Origin: Pectobacterium versatile
Lineage (GTDB): Bacteria > Pseudomonadota > Gammaproteobacteria > Enterobacterales > Enterobacteriaceae
Direction: 5' to 3'
Assembly (NCBI RefSeq): GCF_020166435.1
Contig: NZ_JAINZP010000002.1
Span: forward strand, 372,001-436,000
DNA length: 64,000 nucleotides
The translations under genes and the position numbers were made by a program. How positions within the stretch are numbered: the first letter of the stretch is position 1; every line of letters begins with the position of its first letter. This document shows positions 26,069 through 36,729 of this stretch, piece by piece. The notes beneath the pieces are model-generated. The model had not been told where the DNA came from. It made no database searches and worked only from the letters and a program-made list of their open reading frames with translations.

Positions 26069-26755
26069 ATGTATCAGCTGTATATCGCCAATAAAAACTA
26101 TTCCTCTTGGTCACTGCGTCCGTGGGTGCTGTTGAAAGCACTGTCGATTCCTTTCGAAGAGAAACTGGTTGCTTTTGCGCCGGGCATGGCACAGCCGGCA
26201 TTTAAGGCCTTTTCGCCGACGGCAAAAGTCCCCTGCCTGATCGATGGCGAAACCACTGTCTGGGATTCGTTGGCGATTACCGAATATCTGGCCGAACAAC
26301 ATCCCAGCGTCTGGCCTGCTGATGCCAAAACCCGCGCCTGGGCACGCTGTGCCGCTGCCGAAATGCATTCTGGCTTTACCGCACTGCGTAACATCTGCTC
26401 CATGAGCTGCGGCGTGCGTGTTAAAATGAACGAAATATCACCGGCCCTCAGTAACGACATTAACCGCATCTACGAACTGTGGCAGGAAGGATTGACGCGC
26501 TTTGGCGGACCGTTTCTGGCAGGAAAACAGTTTTCGGCGGTAGACGCCTTCTTTGCGCCGATTGTCTTTCGTATCAAAACCTATCAGCTTCCCGTTTCGC
26601 CGGAAGCCGCAGCCTATTGCGACCATCTCTTAGCGCAGCCCGCCATGCAGCGTTGGCTAAAGGAGGCATTAGCGGAAACCTGGCGTGAGGCCGAGCATGA
26701 CGAAGAAGTGAAAAAAGCGGGGGAAGTGATAGAAGATTTGCGCGCTCGCGCCTAA
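26069..26755 (+). CDS. Glutathione S-transferase family protein
   Basis: The 228-residue protein has an N-terminal thioredoxin-like domain starting M-Y-Q-L-Y-I-A-N-K-N-Y-S-S-W-S-L-R-P-W, with the serine-rich active-site turn where glutathione would be activated. V-P-C-L-I-D-G-E and W-D-S-L-A-I-T-E-Y-L follow as the usual gamma-glutamyl-binding elements. The C-terminal helical domain runs from about 85. The ATG at 26069 is chosen for its AAGGAG site. The substrate is unknown. It converges on pbpG, separated by a GC-rich hairpin near 26798. Confidence 0.9.
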   Translation: MYQLYIANKNYSSWSLRPWVLLKALSIPFEEKLVAFAPGMAQPAFKAFSPTAKVPCLIDGETTVWDSLAITEYLAEQHPSVWPADAKTRAWARCAAAEMHSGFTALRNICSMSCGVRVKMNEISPALSNDINRIYELWQEGLTRFGGPFLAGKQFSAVDAFFAPIVFRIKTYQLPVSPEAAAYCDHLLAQPAMQRWLKEALAETWREAEHDEEVKKAGEVIEDLRARA

Positions 26756-26830
26756 CGCCACCGCAGGCGGTGACCTGTTTAACCACCGTCAAAACGCCCC
26801 CCTCCCCCAGCATTGGGAAGGGGGAACCTG

Positions 26831-27778
26831 TTATTCAGTTTCGATGTTCGCCATACTCTGCGGTTGGCGAGAAGCCAGCGATTTTTGTTTCTTATAGCTC
26901 AACGCGGCGGCAGGCACCTCGCTGACCTTACCGGTTTCAATCCACTTACGCAGGCGGTTAGCATCCGCAAAGTGCGTATATTTACCGAAGGCATCCAACA
27001 CCACCAGCGCAACAGGCCGCTGATTAATGACCGTACGCATCACCAGACAGTGTCCCGCCTGATTCGTGAAGCCTGTTTTAGTCAGTTGAATGCTCCAGTC
27101 CTCTTTATAGACCAGATGATTCGTGTTTCTGAACGGCTGGCTGTACGCTGGGTGGGAGAACGTCGCCGTTTTCTCCTGCGTGGTACTAAGCTGGCCCAGC
27201 AGCGGATATTGCTTGCTGGCAATCAAGAGCTTGGTGAGATCGCGGGCGGTCGAGACATTATTAATGGACAAGCCGGTCGGCTCTACATAGCGCGTGTGGG
27301 TCATCCCCAACGCACGGGCTTTAGCATTCATCGCGCGGATAAACGCCTGATAGCCGCCCGGATAGTGGTGCGCCAGACTGGCCGCCGCACGGTTTTCTGA
27401 TGACATCAGGGCCAGTAGCAGCATGTCTCGGCGGCTGATCTCACTGTTCAGACGAACGCGCGAGTAGACCCCTTTCATTTCTTTCGTCTGGCTAATATCG
27501 ACAGAGATGATTTCATCCAGCGGTTGATTGGCATCCAGCACCACCAGCGCCGTCATCAGTTTCGTCACCGAAGCAATCGGCACCACCACGTCAGGATTGC
27601 TGGAATAAAGGATGTGGTTATCACGTAGATCCACCACCATGGCACTACCGGAAGCAATTTCCTGATGCGCAGTGCCAGCGGAGTACGTCGGCGCTTTCGC
27701 CACAGCCTGAGGCAACATCACAGCATGGGTTGATAGCACCAACAGGCCAAAAAGAGAAAGCTTAAAATTTTTAGTCAT
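26831..27778 (-). CDS. pbpG: D-alanyl-D-alanine endopeptidase (PBP7)
   Basis: The 315-residue protein has a signal peptide (first 28 residues) and the three active-site motifs of low-molecular-mass penicillin-binding proteins: S-V-T-K (serine nucleophile, about residue 70), S-E-N, and K-T-G near 240. It cuts D-Ala-meso-DAP cross-links in murein. Length agrees with E. coli PbpG. It lies downstream of two small membrane or periplasmic protein genes on the same strand but is probably transcribed alone, given the 149-base gap. Confidence 0.93.
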   Translation of the reverse strand: MTKNFKLSLFGLLVLSTHAVMLPQAVAKAPTYSAGTAHQEIASGSAMVVDLRDNHILYSSNPDVVVPIASVTKLMTALVVLDANQPLDEIISVDISQTKEMKGVYSRVRLNSEISRRDMLLLALMSSENRAAASLAHHYPGGYQAFIRAMNAKARALGMTHTRYVEPTGLSINNVSTARDLTKLLIASKQYPLLGQLSTTQEKTATFSHPAYSQPFRNTNHLVYKEDWSIQLTKTGFTNQAGHCLVMRTVINQRPVALVVLDAFGKYTHFADANRLRKWIETGKVSEVPAAALSYKKQKSLASRQPQSMANIETE

Positions 27779-27927
27779 TCTTCAATAACTTAAACAGTAT
27801 TCTGTTAAATGAAAGGGATGGGCATCGGCATTATAATTTACCGCCCTTCCCTGCGCACTCATACAGCAGAAAAGCTTTGTGACAAATGTTGACAGACGGT
27901 TTGAGTAACTTACTGTTTTTTATCATG

Positions 27928-28437
27928 TTACGTCAGAGACGGTCTTATTTTGCGCATGTGGTTGAGCAGACGCAGGCTGACGCCGCTGAATATCCCTGCG
28001 GTAATCCCACTTGCCGCACCGGACAGTAGGCAGAATACAGGGTCATGCGCCAACGCGGGAAACAGAGCCAACTGGACGGAAAAGTAGAAATGAGAACAAA
28101 ACGTCAGCAGCATCAAGACCAGCGACCACCACGAACCTGTGCGTTGAAAACGTCGCGATTCCAGCAAGTAAATGCCTGACGTCTTCCCCCACGCCCATCC
28201 GATGCCCAGCCCAATGATCAACGCCAGCAGAAATCCGCCCGCCGCTGCAAGCGGGAGCCGCAGCGTATGAAAAATCGCACTGATGCCCCACACCATGAAA
28301 ATCATCGGCACAACCAACATCCGCATCAACGATTGCTGCCGTGGCTGACTAGCTTTTACGCCGGCATAAATCAGATAACCCAAAACGATCCACACCCAAT
28401 AAGGCGTGTGACGCAAAATAATCAGCAGGTTTTCCAC
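27928..28437 (-). CDS. Small inner membrane protein, possibly DUF6622
   Basis: The 169-residue protein has about five hydrophobic segments (W-V-W-I-V-L-G-Y-L-I-Y; M-L-V-V-P-M-I-F-M-V-W; L-L-A-L-I-I-G-L-G-I; and two later) and a cytoplasmic-looking loop with L-E-S-R-R-F-Q-R-T-G. The start M-E-N-L-L-I-I-L-R-H-T-P and overall layout remind me of DUF6622 membrane proteins, but I am not certain. It follows the FMN-binding protein gene by 69 bases on the same strand, which may point to a linked function. Confidence 0.7.
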   Translation of the reverse strand: MENLLIILRHTPYWVWIVLGYLIYAGVKASQPRQQSLMRMLVVPMIFMVWGISAIFHTLRLPLAAAGGFLLALIIGLGIGWAWGKTSGIYLLESRRFQRTGSWWSLVLMLLTFCSHFYFSVQLALFPALAHDPVFCLLSGAASGITAGIFSGVSLRLLNHMRKIRPSLT

Positions 28438-28506
28438 GGCAGTACTATTCCCTCATCACTAAGGCCTTCATTAATTAAGCCTTCATCAGCCAACAAACCT
28501 GTGCGA

Positions 28507-28866
28507 CTATGGCGTGATTTTGGCCTGTTCCAGCGCTTGTTTCACCGCGTTAATCACGCCCTGACTCGATAACGTTGCCCCCGTTACCGCATCCACCTTG
28601 TTAATATCCTGCTTCTCAATGAGCTCCGGCACAATTTGATCCGTCGCGCTCAGCATCATCGCTTCGGTATCGCCATGCTTCAGCACTTCAGCATTGGCAA
28701 TCTTCCCGTCTTTAATGCTGACCGTGACCTCAACTTCTGCCGCCTTCCCCTGCGCTTTACCGATGTAGGCACCGTCTTTATAGTGCGCCACATCGCTACC
28801 ATGAACGGACAGAGAAAAAGCCATCACTAACGTGGCCAGCACTGCCGAAATAGATTTTTTCATCAT
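28507..28866 (-). CDS. Periplasmic FMN-binding domain protein
   Basis: The 119-residue protein has a signal peptide (about 23 residues, ending V-H-G) and one FMN-binding domain. The motif D-A-V-T-G-A-T-L-S-S near residue 93 fits the D-x-x-T-G-A-T consensus in which a threonine is flavinylated by ApbE-type transferases. It would be a small extracytoplasmic flavoprotein in electron transfer. There is no Nqr/Rnf operon nearby; the neighbours are a membrane protein and a CYTH protein. Two adjacent ATG codons are possible starts. Confidence 0.88.
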   Translation of the reverse strand: MMKKSISAVLATLVMAFSLSVHGSDVAHYKDGAYIGKAQGKAAEVEVTVSIKDGKIANAEVLKHGDTEAMMLSATDQIVPELIEKQDINKVDAVTGATLSSQGVINAVKQALEQAKITP

Positions 28867-28923
28867 TTCCCCGTGTGTAAATCGAACAATAAAAACAACA
28901 ATTCAATAACCAGAATAGAACAA

Positions 28924-29466
28924 TTAATTAAAACCTAATAATTGATAATAAGATTTCGTTTCAATATTATCCAACGACAATTTAAGCCGTAGCGCACACT
29001 CTATACACCGATCCCTGAGTGCTTTCAACTGGGTTTCATCATCGGTCATCACCGATATTTCGACGAAATAACCCAGTGATTCAATATAATCGAGCGTAAT
29101 ATGGAAGGCGTTTAAAAAGTAGATACTGCGGATTTTATGAATTTCAAAAAGGGGCCGATACCCCAAAGTCTGTAGAATGCTGTCAGTTTTTTCAAAGTCT
29201 TCGACATTAACCGCTTCACAGCGATCGACGCCCGGCCCTTTCACAATCCAGAGCTTAATCCCCGACGGCTCCATGCGGCGCACCTGCATTTTGATATTCT
29301 GCTGTTGCAGGCGATTCTCTGCATCATCGTAATAAATATCATGTTCTTTATTTTCAAAGACGAAAGCCTCGGGATGAAGGCTAAAAAGTGTATTCCTGAA
29401 AACAGCTATATCGTCGATGCGAAATTTAAGCTCAACTTCATATTTCCCTATGAAATGTTCAACCAT
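28924..29466 (-). CDS. CYTH domain protein, class IV adenylate cyclase-like
   Basis: The 180-residue protein begins at the ATG at 29466, which has a GAGG ribosome site and yields a short N-terminus before the CYTH motif Y-E-V-E-L-K-F-R (E-x-E-x-K). Further tunnel residues are visible: K-M-Q-V-R-R, L-W-I-V-K-G-P, D-R-C-E-A and L-D-Y-I-E. The layout matches CyaB-type class IV adenylate cyclases of Aeromonas and Yersinia, which make cAMP, but related CYTH enzymes act on other triphosphates. The DNA is more AT-rich than its flanks, suggesting transfer. Confidence 0.82.
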   Translation of the reverse strand: MVEHFIGKYEVELKFRIDDIAVFRNTLFSLHPEAFVFENKEHDIYYDDAENRLQQQNIKMQVRRMEPSGIKLWIVKGPGVDRCEAVNVEDFEKTDSILQTLGYRPLFEIHKIRSIYFLNAFHITLDYIESLGYFVEISVMTDDETQLKALRDRCIECALRLKLSLDNIETKSYYQLLGFN

Positions 29467-29514
29467 GTTCTTTCCCTCACTGGATTCCCTGAAATAAAAT
29501 TGACTTTCCGTCAT

Positions 29515-29841
29515 ATAGAACAGCGTTTTATTACTCTGTCATACGGAAATTCAAGATAATAATGGTTCAGTCATCCGCAAAATAGATCATACAGGTAACA
29601 TAATATGGCCGAATGGCCGTCCTCTCACCCTCCTTGATTAACACCTTACGTCCTGTCACATCTTGGCACCGCGATAATCATGCCGCATTATTACCTTACA
29701 ACGTCAGATATTCCGATCGCAATTTCCTGACAATGAATATCTGTTGACGAATGCTATCGGTGATTTCCCAGCAAAAAAATGCGGTCAGAATCCTTGCTGG
29801 ACGCTGACCGCCGTTAATAGTAGCTGAGAAGGGAAAAACCG
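29515..29841. other. Intergenic region between the CYTH gene and the mmu operon
   Basis: Besides the terminator at 29773-29811 the stretch holds the CYTH gene promoter region (about 29470-29640), which is AT-rich. I see no gene and no repeat here. Confidence 0.4.
29773..29811 (-). terminator. Terminator of the mmuP-mmuM-unknown operon
   Basis: On the minus strand GCGGTCAG and CTGACCGC pair around a 15-base loop, followed by A and seven T residues. It lies 31 bases behind the stop of the 182-residue unknown protein. Confidence 0.85.
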
Positions 29842-30390
29842 CTAGTTCTTCACGCTGCAACGGTAGGTAATAGCAGAATCGAAGCCGTGATGGTGCATAA
29901 ACTCACGCAAAATCAGCAATCGGGCGGAGAAGGTGTTCTCTAGCGGAATCCCTTCCCAGGCCGCTGGGCTCCCCAGCATGACGCGTTCCAGACGTTTAAA
30001 TGTCCGCTCCATATCATCCTGTGGCAAACGCCAGCCTGCGTCCTCTTCTTCTGCTCCCGAAATCTGTGCGAGGGCCACCAATGCGGGGTCGAAAGAAAAC
30101 AGAGCGGAATCCGCAGGGATATCGTGGCGAATACGCGTCACTTCATCCTCAACCGCCATGATCGCCAGCTCCATTTCGTCCGGCGTTGGGGGGAGATGCT
30201 TGAAAAATGCCGCTGCCGTTTTGTCAAAACCGATGGTTAATTGCAGGATTGCCGACGGTTGTGATGCCGTCCCACAGACGACAGTCGTCAACTGTTCGCC
30301 AATATACAGTACTGTTACCGGCACATTCGGCGCGACGCGCTGTCTGGCAAGCGAGTACGCCTGTTGCAGGTTCACATCATTTTCCATCAC
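29842..30390 (-). CDS. Unknown protein, third gene of the mmu operon
   Basis: I do not recognise this 182-residue protein. It is soluble in character, without signal peptide or membrane helix, acidic, and begins M-M-E-N-D-V-N-L-Q-Q-A-Y. It has a beta-rich start (V-P-V-T-V-L-Y-I-G-E) and an alpha-helical C-terminal half. It lies 13 bases behind mmuM and before a strong terminator, so it is cotranscribed with S-methylmethionine uptake and homocysteine methylation genes. A role in that pathway is inference from position only. Confidence 0.8.
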   Translation of the reverse strand: MMENDVNLQQAYSLARQRVAPNVPVTVLYIGEQLTTVVCGTASQPSAILQLTIGFDKTAAAFFKHLPPTPDEMELAIMAVEDEVTRIRHDIPADSALFSFDPALVALAQISGAEEEDAGWRLPQDDMERTFKRLERVMLGSPAAWEGIPLENTFSARLLILREFMHHHGFDSAITYRCSVKN

Positions 30391-30403
30391 GGCATCCCCT
30401 TAT

Positions 30404-31351
30404 TTAGTGCTGACTCTCGTGTTGGCAGCAGCGAGCAATACCGGCGATATCCGCAGGTGTGGTTCGGCAACAGCCGCCAATCAGACGTGCGCCTGCTACC
30501 TGCCACTCGGGCAAATACGCTGTCAACGAGCAGGCGTCATCGTGAGCGCTGCTCCAGGTTTTCGTTACCGCATCATACTGCTCGCCGGAATTGGGATAAA
30601 CCACCAACGGCAAATCCGTCAGCGAGGACAGGTGCGTCAGCGCGGGCGTCACGTTTTCCAGCGCAATACAGTTGATACCCGCAGCGACCACCTGAGAGCA
30701 GGCGTTGACCCGCGCCAGCACCGTGCGCAATGGCGTGCCGTCGCTGAGGTGTTCGCTGTCACGCAGCGTGAAGGAGAACCAGGCCTGCGCCTGAGGGAAC
30801 TCGGCCAGTAGCGCGATCAGCGCCTCTATTTCGGCGAAAGACGGCAGCGTCTCGCAGGCCAACAGATCGGCACCCGCCTCATGCAGCGCCGCCATACGCG
30901 GCCGATGAAACGCCATCATCTCAGCCTGTGGCAGTTGGTAATCGCCACGATACTCCGAACCATCCGCCAGATAGGCACCGTACGGCCCCACCGATCCCGC
31001 CACCAGCAGCGTCCCAGCCTGCGGATTATCGCGACGGTAATCATCCCGCGCCTGCGCCGCCAGCTGTACGCTCTTGGCAATCAGCGCCAGTGATTCTGCT
31101 TCACTATACCCGCGCGCCTCAAACCCTTGCGGCGTCGCCTGATAGCTAGCCGTAATCGCACACTGCGCCCCGGCGTTGAAATAATCGAGGTGCACCTGAT
31201 AAATCAGCGCCGGATTTTCAACCAGCACTTTCGCCGACCACAGCGGATCCGTTAAATCACAGCCGCGCGCTTCCAGTTCGGTTGCCAACGCACCGTCCAG
31301 CACAATCGTTGATGCCGTCGCCAGCATTTCGGTAACCGTATTTTTACGCAA
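30404..31351 (-). CDS. mmuM: Homocysteine S-methyltransferase
   Basis: The 315-residue enzyme transfers a methyl group from S-methylmethionine (or S-adenosylmethionine) to homocysteine, giving methionine. The zinc ligands are visible: the cysteine in G-I-N-C (about residue 230) and the pair in G-G-C-C near 295. Also typical are [13 protein letters not shown] and [10 protein letters not shown]. It overlaps mmuP by eight bases. S-methylmethionine is abundant in plants, so the operon fits a plant-associated life. Confidence 0.95.
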   Translation of the reverse strand: MRKNTVTEMLATASTIVLDGALATELEARGCDLTDPLWSAKVLVENPALIYQVHLDYFNAGAQCAITASYQATPQGFEARGYSEAESLALIAKSVQLAAQARDDYRRDNPQAGTLLVAGSVGPYGAYLADGSEYRGDYQLPQAEMMAFHRPRMAALHEAGADLLACETLPSFAEIEALIALLAEFPQAQAWFSFTLRDSEHLSDGTPLRTVLARVNACSQVVAAGINCIALENVTPALTHLSSLTDLPLVVYPNSGEQYDAVTKTWSSAHDDACSLTAYLPEWQVAGARLIGGCCRTTPADIAGIARCCQHESQH

Positions 31352-32756
31352 TGTCTTCCACTCCCGTTAATCTACGTTTCTTCATTGACTGCGTGAAATA
31401 ATAAGCACCGTAGCACAGCGCGACAAACGGAATTCCACACCACAGTGCAATCCGCTGGCTTGGGTCAAACGCCAGCCCGACACAGGCCAGCAGGCAGAGC
31501 AGGAAGCCAAGAATCGGCGTGATCGGGAACCAAGGGGCGCGATATTGCAGGTCGGAAAGCGGTTTTCCCGTACGGACATGGTGACGACGGAACATGTAGT
31601 GCGAGGCGCAGATGCTCAGCCACACCGCCACGACGGCAAAGCCGGAAATTGCGGACAGCGCCACGTAAACGGTATCCGGTGCAACCACGCTGGAAAACAG
31701 CGCCAACAGCCCACCCAGCATACTGACGGAAATAGCAAAGAGCGGAATGCCGCGGCGCGTCAGACGAGAAAAACGGCGCGGCAACGTGCCTTCGTTGGAC
31801 AGCGACCACAGCATACGCCCCGAGGCATACAGCCCTGAGTTAGCAGCGGACAGGATCGCCGTCAAAATCACGAAATTAAAAATGTCGGCGGCGTAAGGAA
31901 TACCAATCTTCTCAAACACCAGCACAAACGGGCTTTTAGCAATACCGGCCTCTTCCATCGGAATGATCGCCGCCAACACCAGCACCGTCCCCAGAAAGAA
32001 AATCACCAGCCGCGCGACAGTAGTACGAATCGCCATCGGCACCACCTTCTGCGGATTCTCGGTTTCGCCAGCCGCGATGCCGATCAGCTCCGTACCGGAG
32101 AAAGCAAAGTTCACCGCCACCATCGTCATCAGAATAGGCAGGCCGCCGTGTGGAAACCAGCCAGACGCGGTAATGTTCTGGAAGAACGGCGCGGGTGAAC
32201 CGTCCTGCATCGGAATAAAGCCAAACATCGCGCCAGCGCCGAGCACAATAAAGGCAAGAATCGTGACGACTTTAATGATAGAGAACCAGAATTCCCCTTC
32301 GGCAAAGAAGCGGGACGACACAATATTCAGCAAATAGATCAGCACACAAAACAGCAAGCACCAGGTCCAGACCGGCACCTGCGGGAACCAATACTGCATG
32401 CAAAAGCCGGCAGCGGTCAGGCTGGAACCCAACGCAACCGTCCACGTCAGCCAATACAGCCACGCCACGGTATAGCCCGTTGCGGGACTGAGATAGCGGG
32501 AAGCATACACATGGAACGCGCCAGTTTCCGGCATGGCAACGGACAGCTCACCCAGACTCAGCATCACCAGATACACCACCAGCGCGCCGATCAGATACGC
32601 CAATAGTGTTCCAGCCGCGCCCGTCGTCGAAATAATGTAGCCCGTATTGAAAAACAGGCCAGTACCGATGACACCGCCGAGCGAAAGCATCACCAAATGG
32701 CGAGCTTTCATCGTGCGCTTAAACTGCCCTTCCGTGCCTGATGCGTGTTGTTCCAT
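31344..32756 (-). CDS. mmuP: S-methylmethionine permease
   Basis: The 470-residue protein is an APC-superfamily amino acid permease with twelve expected helices. The start [24 protein letters not shown] and the segment P-E-T-G-A-F-H-V-Y match E. coli MmuP closely. It imports S-methylmethionine with protons. It is the first gene of the operon; its promoter lies left of the ERIC element at 32807-32935. Confidence 0.93.
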   Translation of the reverse strand: MEQHASGTEGQFKRTMKARHLVMLSLGGVIGTGLFFNTGYIISTTGAAGTLLAYLIGALVVYLVMLSLGELSVAMPETGAFHVYASRYLSPATGYTVAWLYWLTWTVALGSSLTAAGFCMQYWFPQVPVWTWCLLFCVLIYLLNIVSSRFFAEGEFWFSIIKVVTILAFIVLGAGAMFGFIPMQDGSPAPFFQNITASGWFPHGGLPILMTMVAVNFAFSGTELIGIAAGETENPQKVVPMAIRTTVARLVIFFLGTVLVLAAIIPMEEAGIAKSPFVLVFEKIGIPYAADIFNFVILTAILSAANSGLYASGRMLWSLSNEGTLPRRFSRLTRRGIPLFAISVSMLGGLLALFSSVVAPDTVYVALSAISGFAVVAVWLSICASHYMFRRHHVRTGKPLSDLQYRAPWFPITPILGFLLCLLACVGLAFDPSQRIALWCGIPFVALCYGAYYFTQSMKKRRLTGVEDIA

Positions 32757-33106
<350 letters not shown>

Positions 33107-34039
33107 TTATGGCTCACCAATCACACGGGCGATGTCCGCCGAGGTCTTCAAGGTGCGGATCTCGCTGAATAATTCGGTGGCGTCGTCATACTCTTTACGC
33201 AAATAGCCGAGCCACTGTTTGATGCGTGCGACGTGATACAGTCCCGTGTCGCCCTGCTTTTCCAACTGCACATATTTTTGTAGCAACAGCATGACCTCCG
33301 GCCACGGCATACGCGGTTCGTTGTACTTAATCACGCGGCTCAGGTTCGGCACATTCAGTGCGCCCCGCCCCAGCATGATCGCATCACAGCCCGTTGTCAC
33401 CATACAGTCCTGCGCACTCTGCCAGTCCCAGATTTCACCGTTGGCGATCACCGGAATACGCAGACGCTGGCGGATTTCCCCTATCGCCTGCCAGTTGATG
33501 CATTCGGCCTTGTAGCCGTCTTCCTTCGTGCGGCCATGCACGGCCAGTTCGCTTGCGCCCGCCTGCTGCACCGCGTCGGCAATCTCAAACTGGCGAGCGC
33601 CCGAATCCCAGCCCAGCCGGATTTTCACCGTGACAGGCAAGTGTGCGGGCACCGCCTCACGCATCGCTTTTGCGCCTTGATAAATCAGCTCGGGATCTTT
33701 TAACAGCGTCGCCCCGCCCCCGCTGCCGTTCACCAGCTTCGACGGGCAGCCGCAGTTGAGATCGACACCATACGAGCCCAGCTCTACCGCCCGTGCCGCA
33801 TTTTCCGCCAGCCACTGTGGATATTGCCCCAGTAGCTGCACACGCACCAGCGTGCCCGACGGCGTGCGGCTGGCATGCTGTAGCTCTGGGCAAAGGCGAT
33901 AAAAGGATTTAACCGGCAGGCACTGATCCACCACGCGTAAAAATTCGGTGATGCACAGATCATAATCATTTACTTCAGTCAGCAGTTCTCGCACTAATGA
34001 ATCGAGAACCCCTTCCATCGGGGCAAGCAGAACACGCAT
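33107..34039 (-). CDS. dusC: tRNA-dihydrouridine(16) synthase DusC
   Basis: The 310-residue flavoenzyme reduces uridine 16 of tRNA. Motifs: A-P-M-E-G-V near the start, the active-site N-C-G-C-P-S with its catalytic cysteine (about residue 98), K-I-R-L-G-W-D for FMN contact, and G-R-G-A-L. The unusual S-G-G-G-A-T-L-L loop is typical of DusC. It is a single gene read on the minus strand. Confidence 0.94.
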   Translation of the reverse strand: MRVLLAPMEGVLDSLVRELLTEVNDYDLCITEFLRVVDQCLPVKSFYRLCPELQHASRTPSGTLVRVQLLGQYPQWLAENAARAVELGSYGVDLNCGCPSKLVNGSGGGATLLKDPELIYQGAKAMREAVPAHLPVTVKIRLGWDSGARQFEIADAVQQAGASELAVHGRTKEDGYKAECINWQAIGEIRQRLRIPVIANGEIWDWQSAQDCMVTTGCDAIMLGRGALNVPNLSRVIKYNEPRMPWPEVMLLLQKYVQLEKQGDTGLYHVARIKQWLGYLRKEYDDATELFSEIRTLKTSADIARVIGEP

Positions 34040-34378
34040 AACGCTACTCGGTAACCATTCGATCGTTAATCACAGCCAGTCAGGCAAAAAAAAGCAGGCA
34101 ATCTTAGGGTAATGCTGTTCACTTAAGCGTGGATTTAGGAGGAAACACGGTGATGAGGTTCCCGCAGGGATACCTCGCACCGTGGTAGCCTCCGGTATCT
34201 CGATCCTTAAACGATCGGCATTAAACAATGTTAATGGGTATTGTACGGGGAACGCAACGGGAAAGATAACGCTGGACGGGCCATGAGGTTGCCTCTTGTG
34301 AACATATCATCAATAATTCGTGACGAATTTGTGCCGACACCGTCCTTGCGGACCACAACGAAGTATGACGAGTCTATT
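34040..34378. other. Intergenic region between dusC and queH
   Basis: The stretch holds the divergent promoters of dusC and queH. I see a loose inverted repeat (GATACC at 34167 and GGTATC at 34193) but no gene, no strong terminator and no riboswitch I recognise. Confidence 0.4.
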
Positions 34379-35068
34379 ATGTCAAATGCCCAAACTATGT
34401 CGAATATCAAAACAGGCGCGCTGCAACGCCCACAGCTTTCTCTGCCGAATAATGCCGACAAGCTGCTGCTGCACTCCTGCTGTGCGCCCTGCTCGGGTGA
34501 AGTCATGGAAGCCATCACCGCTTCAGGCATCGACTACACCATTTTCTTTTATAATCCCAATATCCACCCGCAGCGTGAATACCTGATCCGTAAAGAAGAA
34601 AATATCCGTTTCGCCGAACAGCATAACGTGCCTTTCATCGACGCAGATTACGACTCGGATAACTGGTTTGAACGCGCCAAAGGAATGGAATGGGAACCTG
34701 AACGCGGCGTTCGCTGCACCATGTGTTTTGATATGCGTTTCGAGCGCACGGCGCTGTACGCCGCAGAAAATGGCTTTAGCGTCATTTCGAGTTCGCTGGG
34801 GATTTCACGCTGGAAAAACATGCAGCAGATTACCGAGTGTGGGCATAACGCCGCGCAGAAATATCCCGGCGTCACCTACTGGGATTACAACTGGCGCAAA
34901 GGCGGTGGCTCGTCGCGCATGATCGAAATCAGCAAACGCGAACGTTTCTATCAACAGGAGTATTGCGGCTGCATTTATTCCCTGCGCGATTCCAATAAGC
35001 ATCGCAAATCACAGGGGCGCGATATTATCCGCATCGGTAAGCTGTATTACGGCGATGAAACCGAGTAA
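34379..35068 (+). CDS. queH: Epoxyqueuosine reductase QueH
   Basis: The 229-residue protein belongs to the DUF208/QueH family, which performs the last step of queuosine synthesis in tRNA, reducing epoxyqueuosine. It shows the family cysteines: H-S-C-C-A-P-C-S-G near residue 36, C-T-M-C-F-D-M-R near 115 and E-Y-C-G-C near 200, which bind an iron-sulfur cluster and a nearby metal. The frame is open further upstream, but conserved sequence begins near L-L-L-H-S-C-C. The ATG at 34379 is a guess, because the ribosome site is weak. Confidence 0.92.
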   Translation: MSNAQTMSNIKTGALQRPQLSLPNNADKLLLHSCCAPCSGEVMEAITASGIDYTIFFYNPNIHPQREYLIRKEENIRFAEQHNVPFIDADYDSDNWFERAKGMEWEPERGVRCTMCFDMRFERTALYAAENGFSVISSSLGISRWKNMQQITECGHNAAQKYPGVTYWDYNWRKGGGSSRMIEISKRERFYQQEYCGCIYSLRDSNKHRKSQGRDIIRIGKLYYGDETE

Positions 35069-35082
35069 CCGCATCACACCAG

Positions 35083-35107
35083 AGTCCGGCACAGCGCGTG
35101 CCGGACT
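35083..35107. terminator. Bidirectional terminator between queH and the dppA-like gene
   Basis: AGTCCGGCAC and GTGCCGGACT form a perfect 10-pair stem with a 5-base loop, followed by TTC on the plus strand. It lies between two converging genes and serves both. Confidence 0.8.
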
Positions 35108-35116
35108 TTCTACGTA

Positions 35117-36712
35117 TTACTTCTTCACGTCTACCTGATAGAAAATATGCTTACCGAACGGGTCAACCTCATACCCAGTCACTTCTTTGCGCACCGGCTC
35201 AAAGAGGGTGGAATGCGCAATCATGACAGCCGGTGCCTGCTCGTGCATCATCTGCTGCGCCTGCTTGTACAGGACAATACGCTGCTCGTGATCCTGTGAA
35301 GCGCGCGCGTCGATAATGATTTTATCAAACGGCGCATAACACCATTTTGCCGAGTTAGAACCGCCGTTGGCTGCCGTACAGGTAAAGAGCGGCCCGAAGA
35401 AGTTATCAGGATCGCCCGTCGCCGTTGTCCAGCCCATCAATGCCGCCTGATGCTCACCGCCTTTCACCCTTTTCAGGTATTCGCCCCACTCGAAAGTGAC
35501 AATTTTGGCCTGCACACCGACTTTAGCCCAGTCAGCCTGAATCATCTCCGACATACGGCGGGCGTTCGGGTTATACGGACGCTGCACCGGCATCGCCCAC
35601 AGCTCAATGGCAGTGCCTTCCGCCAAACCCGCTTCTTTCAGTAACGCCTTCGCCTTCTCGGGATCGTAGTCATAATCTTTCAGGTCGCTATCAGCACTCC
35701 AGACACCTGGCGGCAGCAGGTTTTTCGCCGCCGTTCCGGTTCCCTGAAAAACGGCTTCGATAATCGCCGGCTTGTTAATCGCCATCGTTAACGCCTGCCG
35801 CACTTTCACATTATCCGTCGGTGCCTTCTGGGTATTGAACGACAGGAAGCCGGTGTTCAGTCCGGCCTTTTGCATCAGCACGATGTCCTTGTTCTCTTTC
35901 ATACGCGGCAGGTCGGCAGGATTAGGGAACGGCATCACCTGACACTCATTCTTTTCCAGCTTGGCGTACCGCACGGAGGCATCCGGCGTGATGGTGAAAA
36001 TCAACCGATCCAGCTTGGCCTTGCCTTCCCAATAAGCGGGGAATGCCTTAAACAGAATGCGAGAATCTTTCTGATACTGCGCTAACTCAAACGGTCCGGT
36101 GCCAATCGGATCCATATCCACGCGCTCCGGCGTCCCGGCTTTGAGCATCGCATCGGCATATTCCGCAGAGAGGATAGACGCGAAGTACCAGGCTAAATCA
36201 GCCAGAAACGGGGCTTCCGCATGGGAGAGCGTAAAACGCACCGTGTGGTCATCTACTTTCTCGATGCTCTGGATCAGCGAGCCAAAGGACAAGCTTTCAA
36301 AATTGGCATAGGTCCCTTTCGAGACGCTGTGGTAAGGATGCTGCGGATCTTTTTGCCGCATGAAGGAGAAAATAACGTCGTCAGCGGTAAAATCACGCGA
36401 CGGTTTGAAGTATTTATTACTCTGGAATTTCACGCCTTTGCGCAAATGGAAGGTATAGATGCGCCCATCAGCGCTGATGTCCCAGCGTTCCGCCAGACTC
36501 GGCACCAGCTCCGTGGTGCCCACTTTGAAATCCACCAGACGGTTATAAATCGGTACGGCGCTGGCATCCACGCTGGTACCCGAGGTATAAAGTTGCGGGT
36601 TAAAGTTTTCTGGCGATCCTTCCGAGCAGTACACCAGCGTATTCGCCGAGGCCGCTGAGGCGACCGCCAGCGTCAACGCTGCCAGAGTCAATCGTATTCC
36701 TGCTTTTTTCAT
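35117..36712 (-). CDS. DppA-like dipeptide ABC transporter substrate-binding protein
   Basis: The 531-residue periplasmic protein has a signal peptide (about 23 residues, ending A-S-A) and the SBP_bac_5 fold. It tracks E. coli DppA along its length: T-L-V-Y-C-S-E-G-S-P-E-N-F-N-P-Q, A-D-D-V-I-F-S-F, N-P-I-G-T-G-P-F-like D-P-I-G-T-G-P-F, and R-P-Y-N-P-N-A-R-R. It would bind dipeptides or haem for an ABC importer. No permease or ATPase genes adjoin it, so it is an orphan binding protein that must share a transporter, possibly Dpp. Confidence 0.9.
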   Translation of the reverse strand: MKKAGIRLTLAALTLAVASAASANTLVYCSEGSPENFNPQLYTSGTSVDASAVPIYNRLVDFKVGTTELVPSLAERWDISADGRIYTFHLRKGVKFQSNKYFKPSRDFTADDVIFSFMRQKDPQHPYHSVSKGTYANFESLSFGSLIQSIEKVDDHTVRFTLSHAEAPFLADLAWYFASILSAEYADAMLKAGTPERVDMDPIGTGPFELAQYQKDSRILFKAFPAYWEGKAKLDRLIFTITPDASVRYAKLEKNECQVMPFPNPADLPRMKENKDIVLMQKAGLNTGFLSFNTQKAPTDNVKVRQALTMAINKPAIIEAVFQGTGTAAKNLLPPGVWSADSDLKDYDYDPEKAKALLKEAGLAEGTAIELWAMPVQRPYNPNARRMSEMIQADWAKVGVQAKIVTFEWGEYLKRVKGGEHQAALMGWTTATGDPDNFFGPLFTCTAANGGSNSAKWCYAPFDKIIIDARASQDHEQRIVLYKQAQQMMHEQAPAVMIAHSTLFEPVRKEVTGYEVDPFGKHIFYQVDVKK

Positions 36713-36729
36713 TCCAGTCCTCGCTTATT

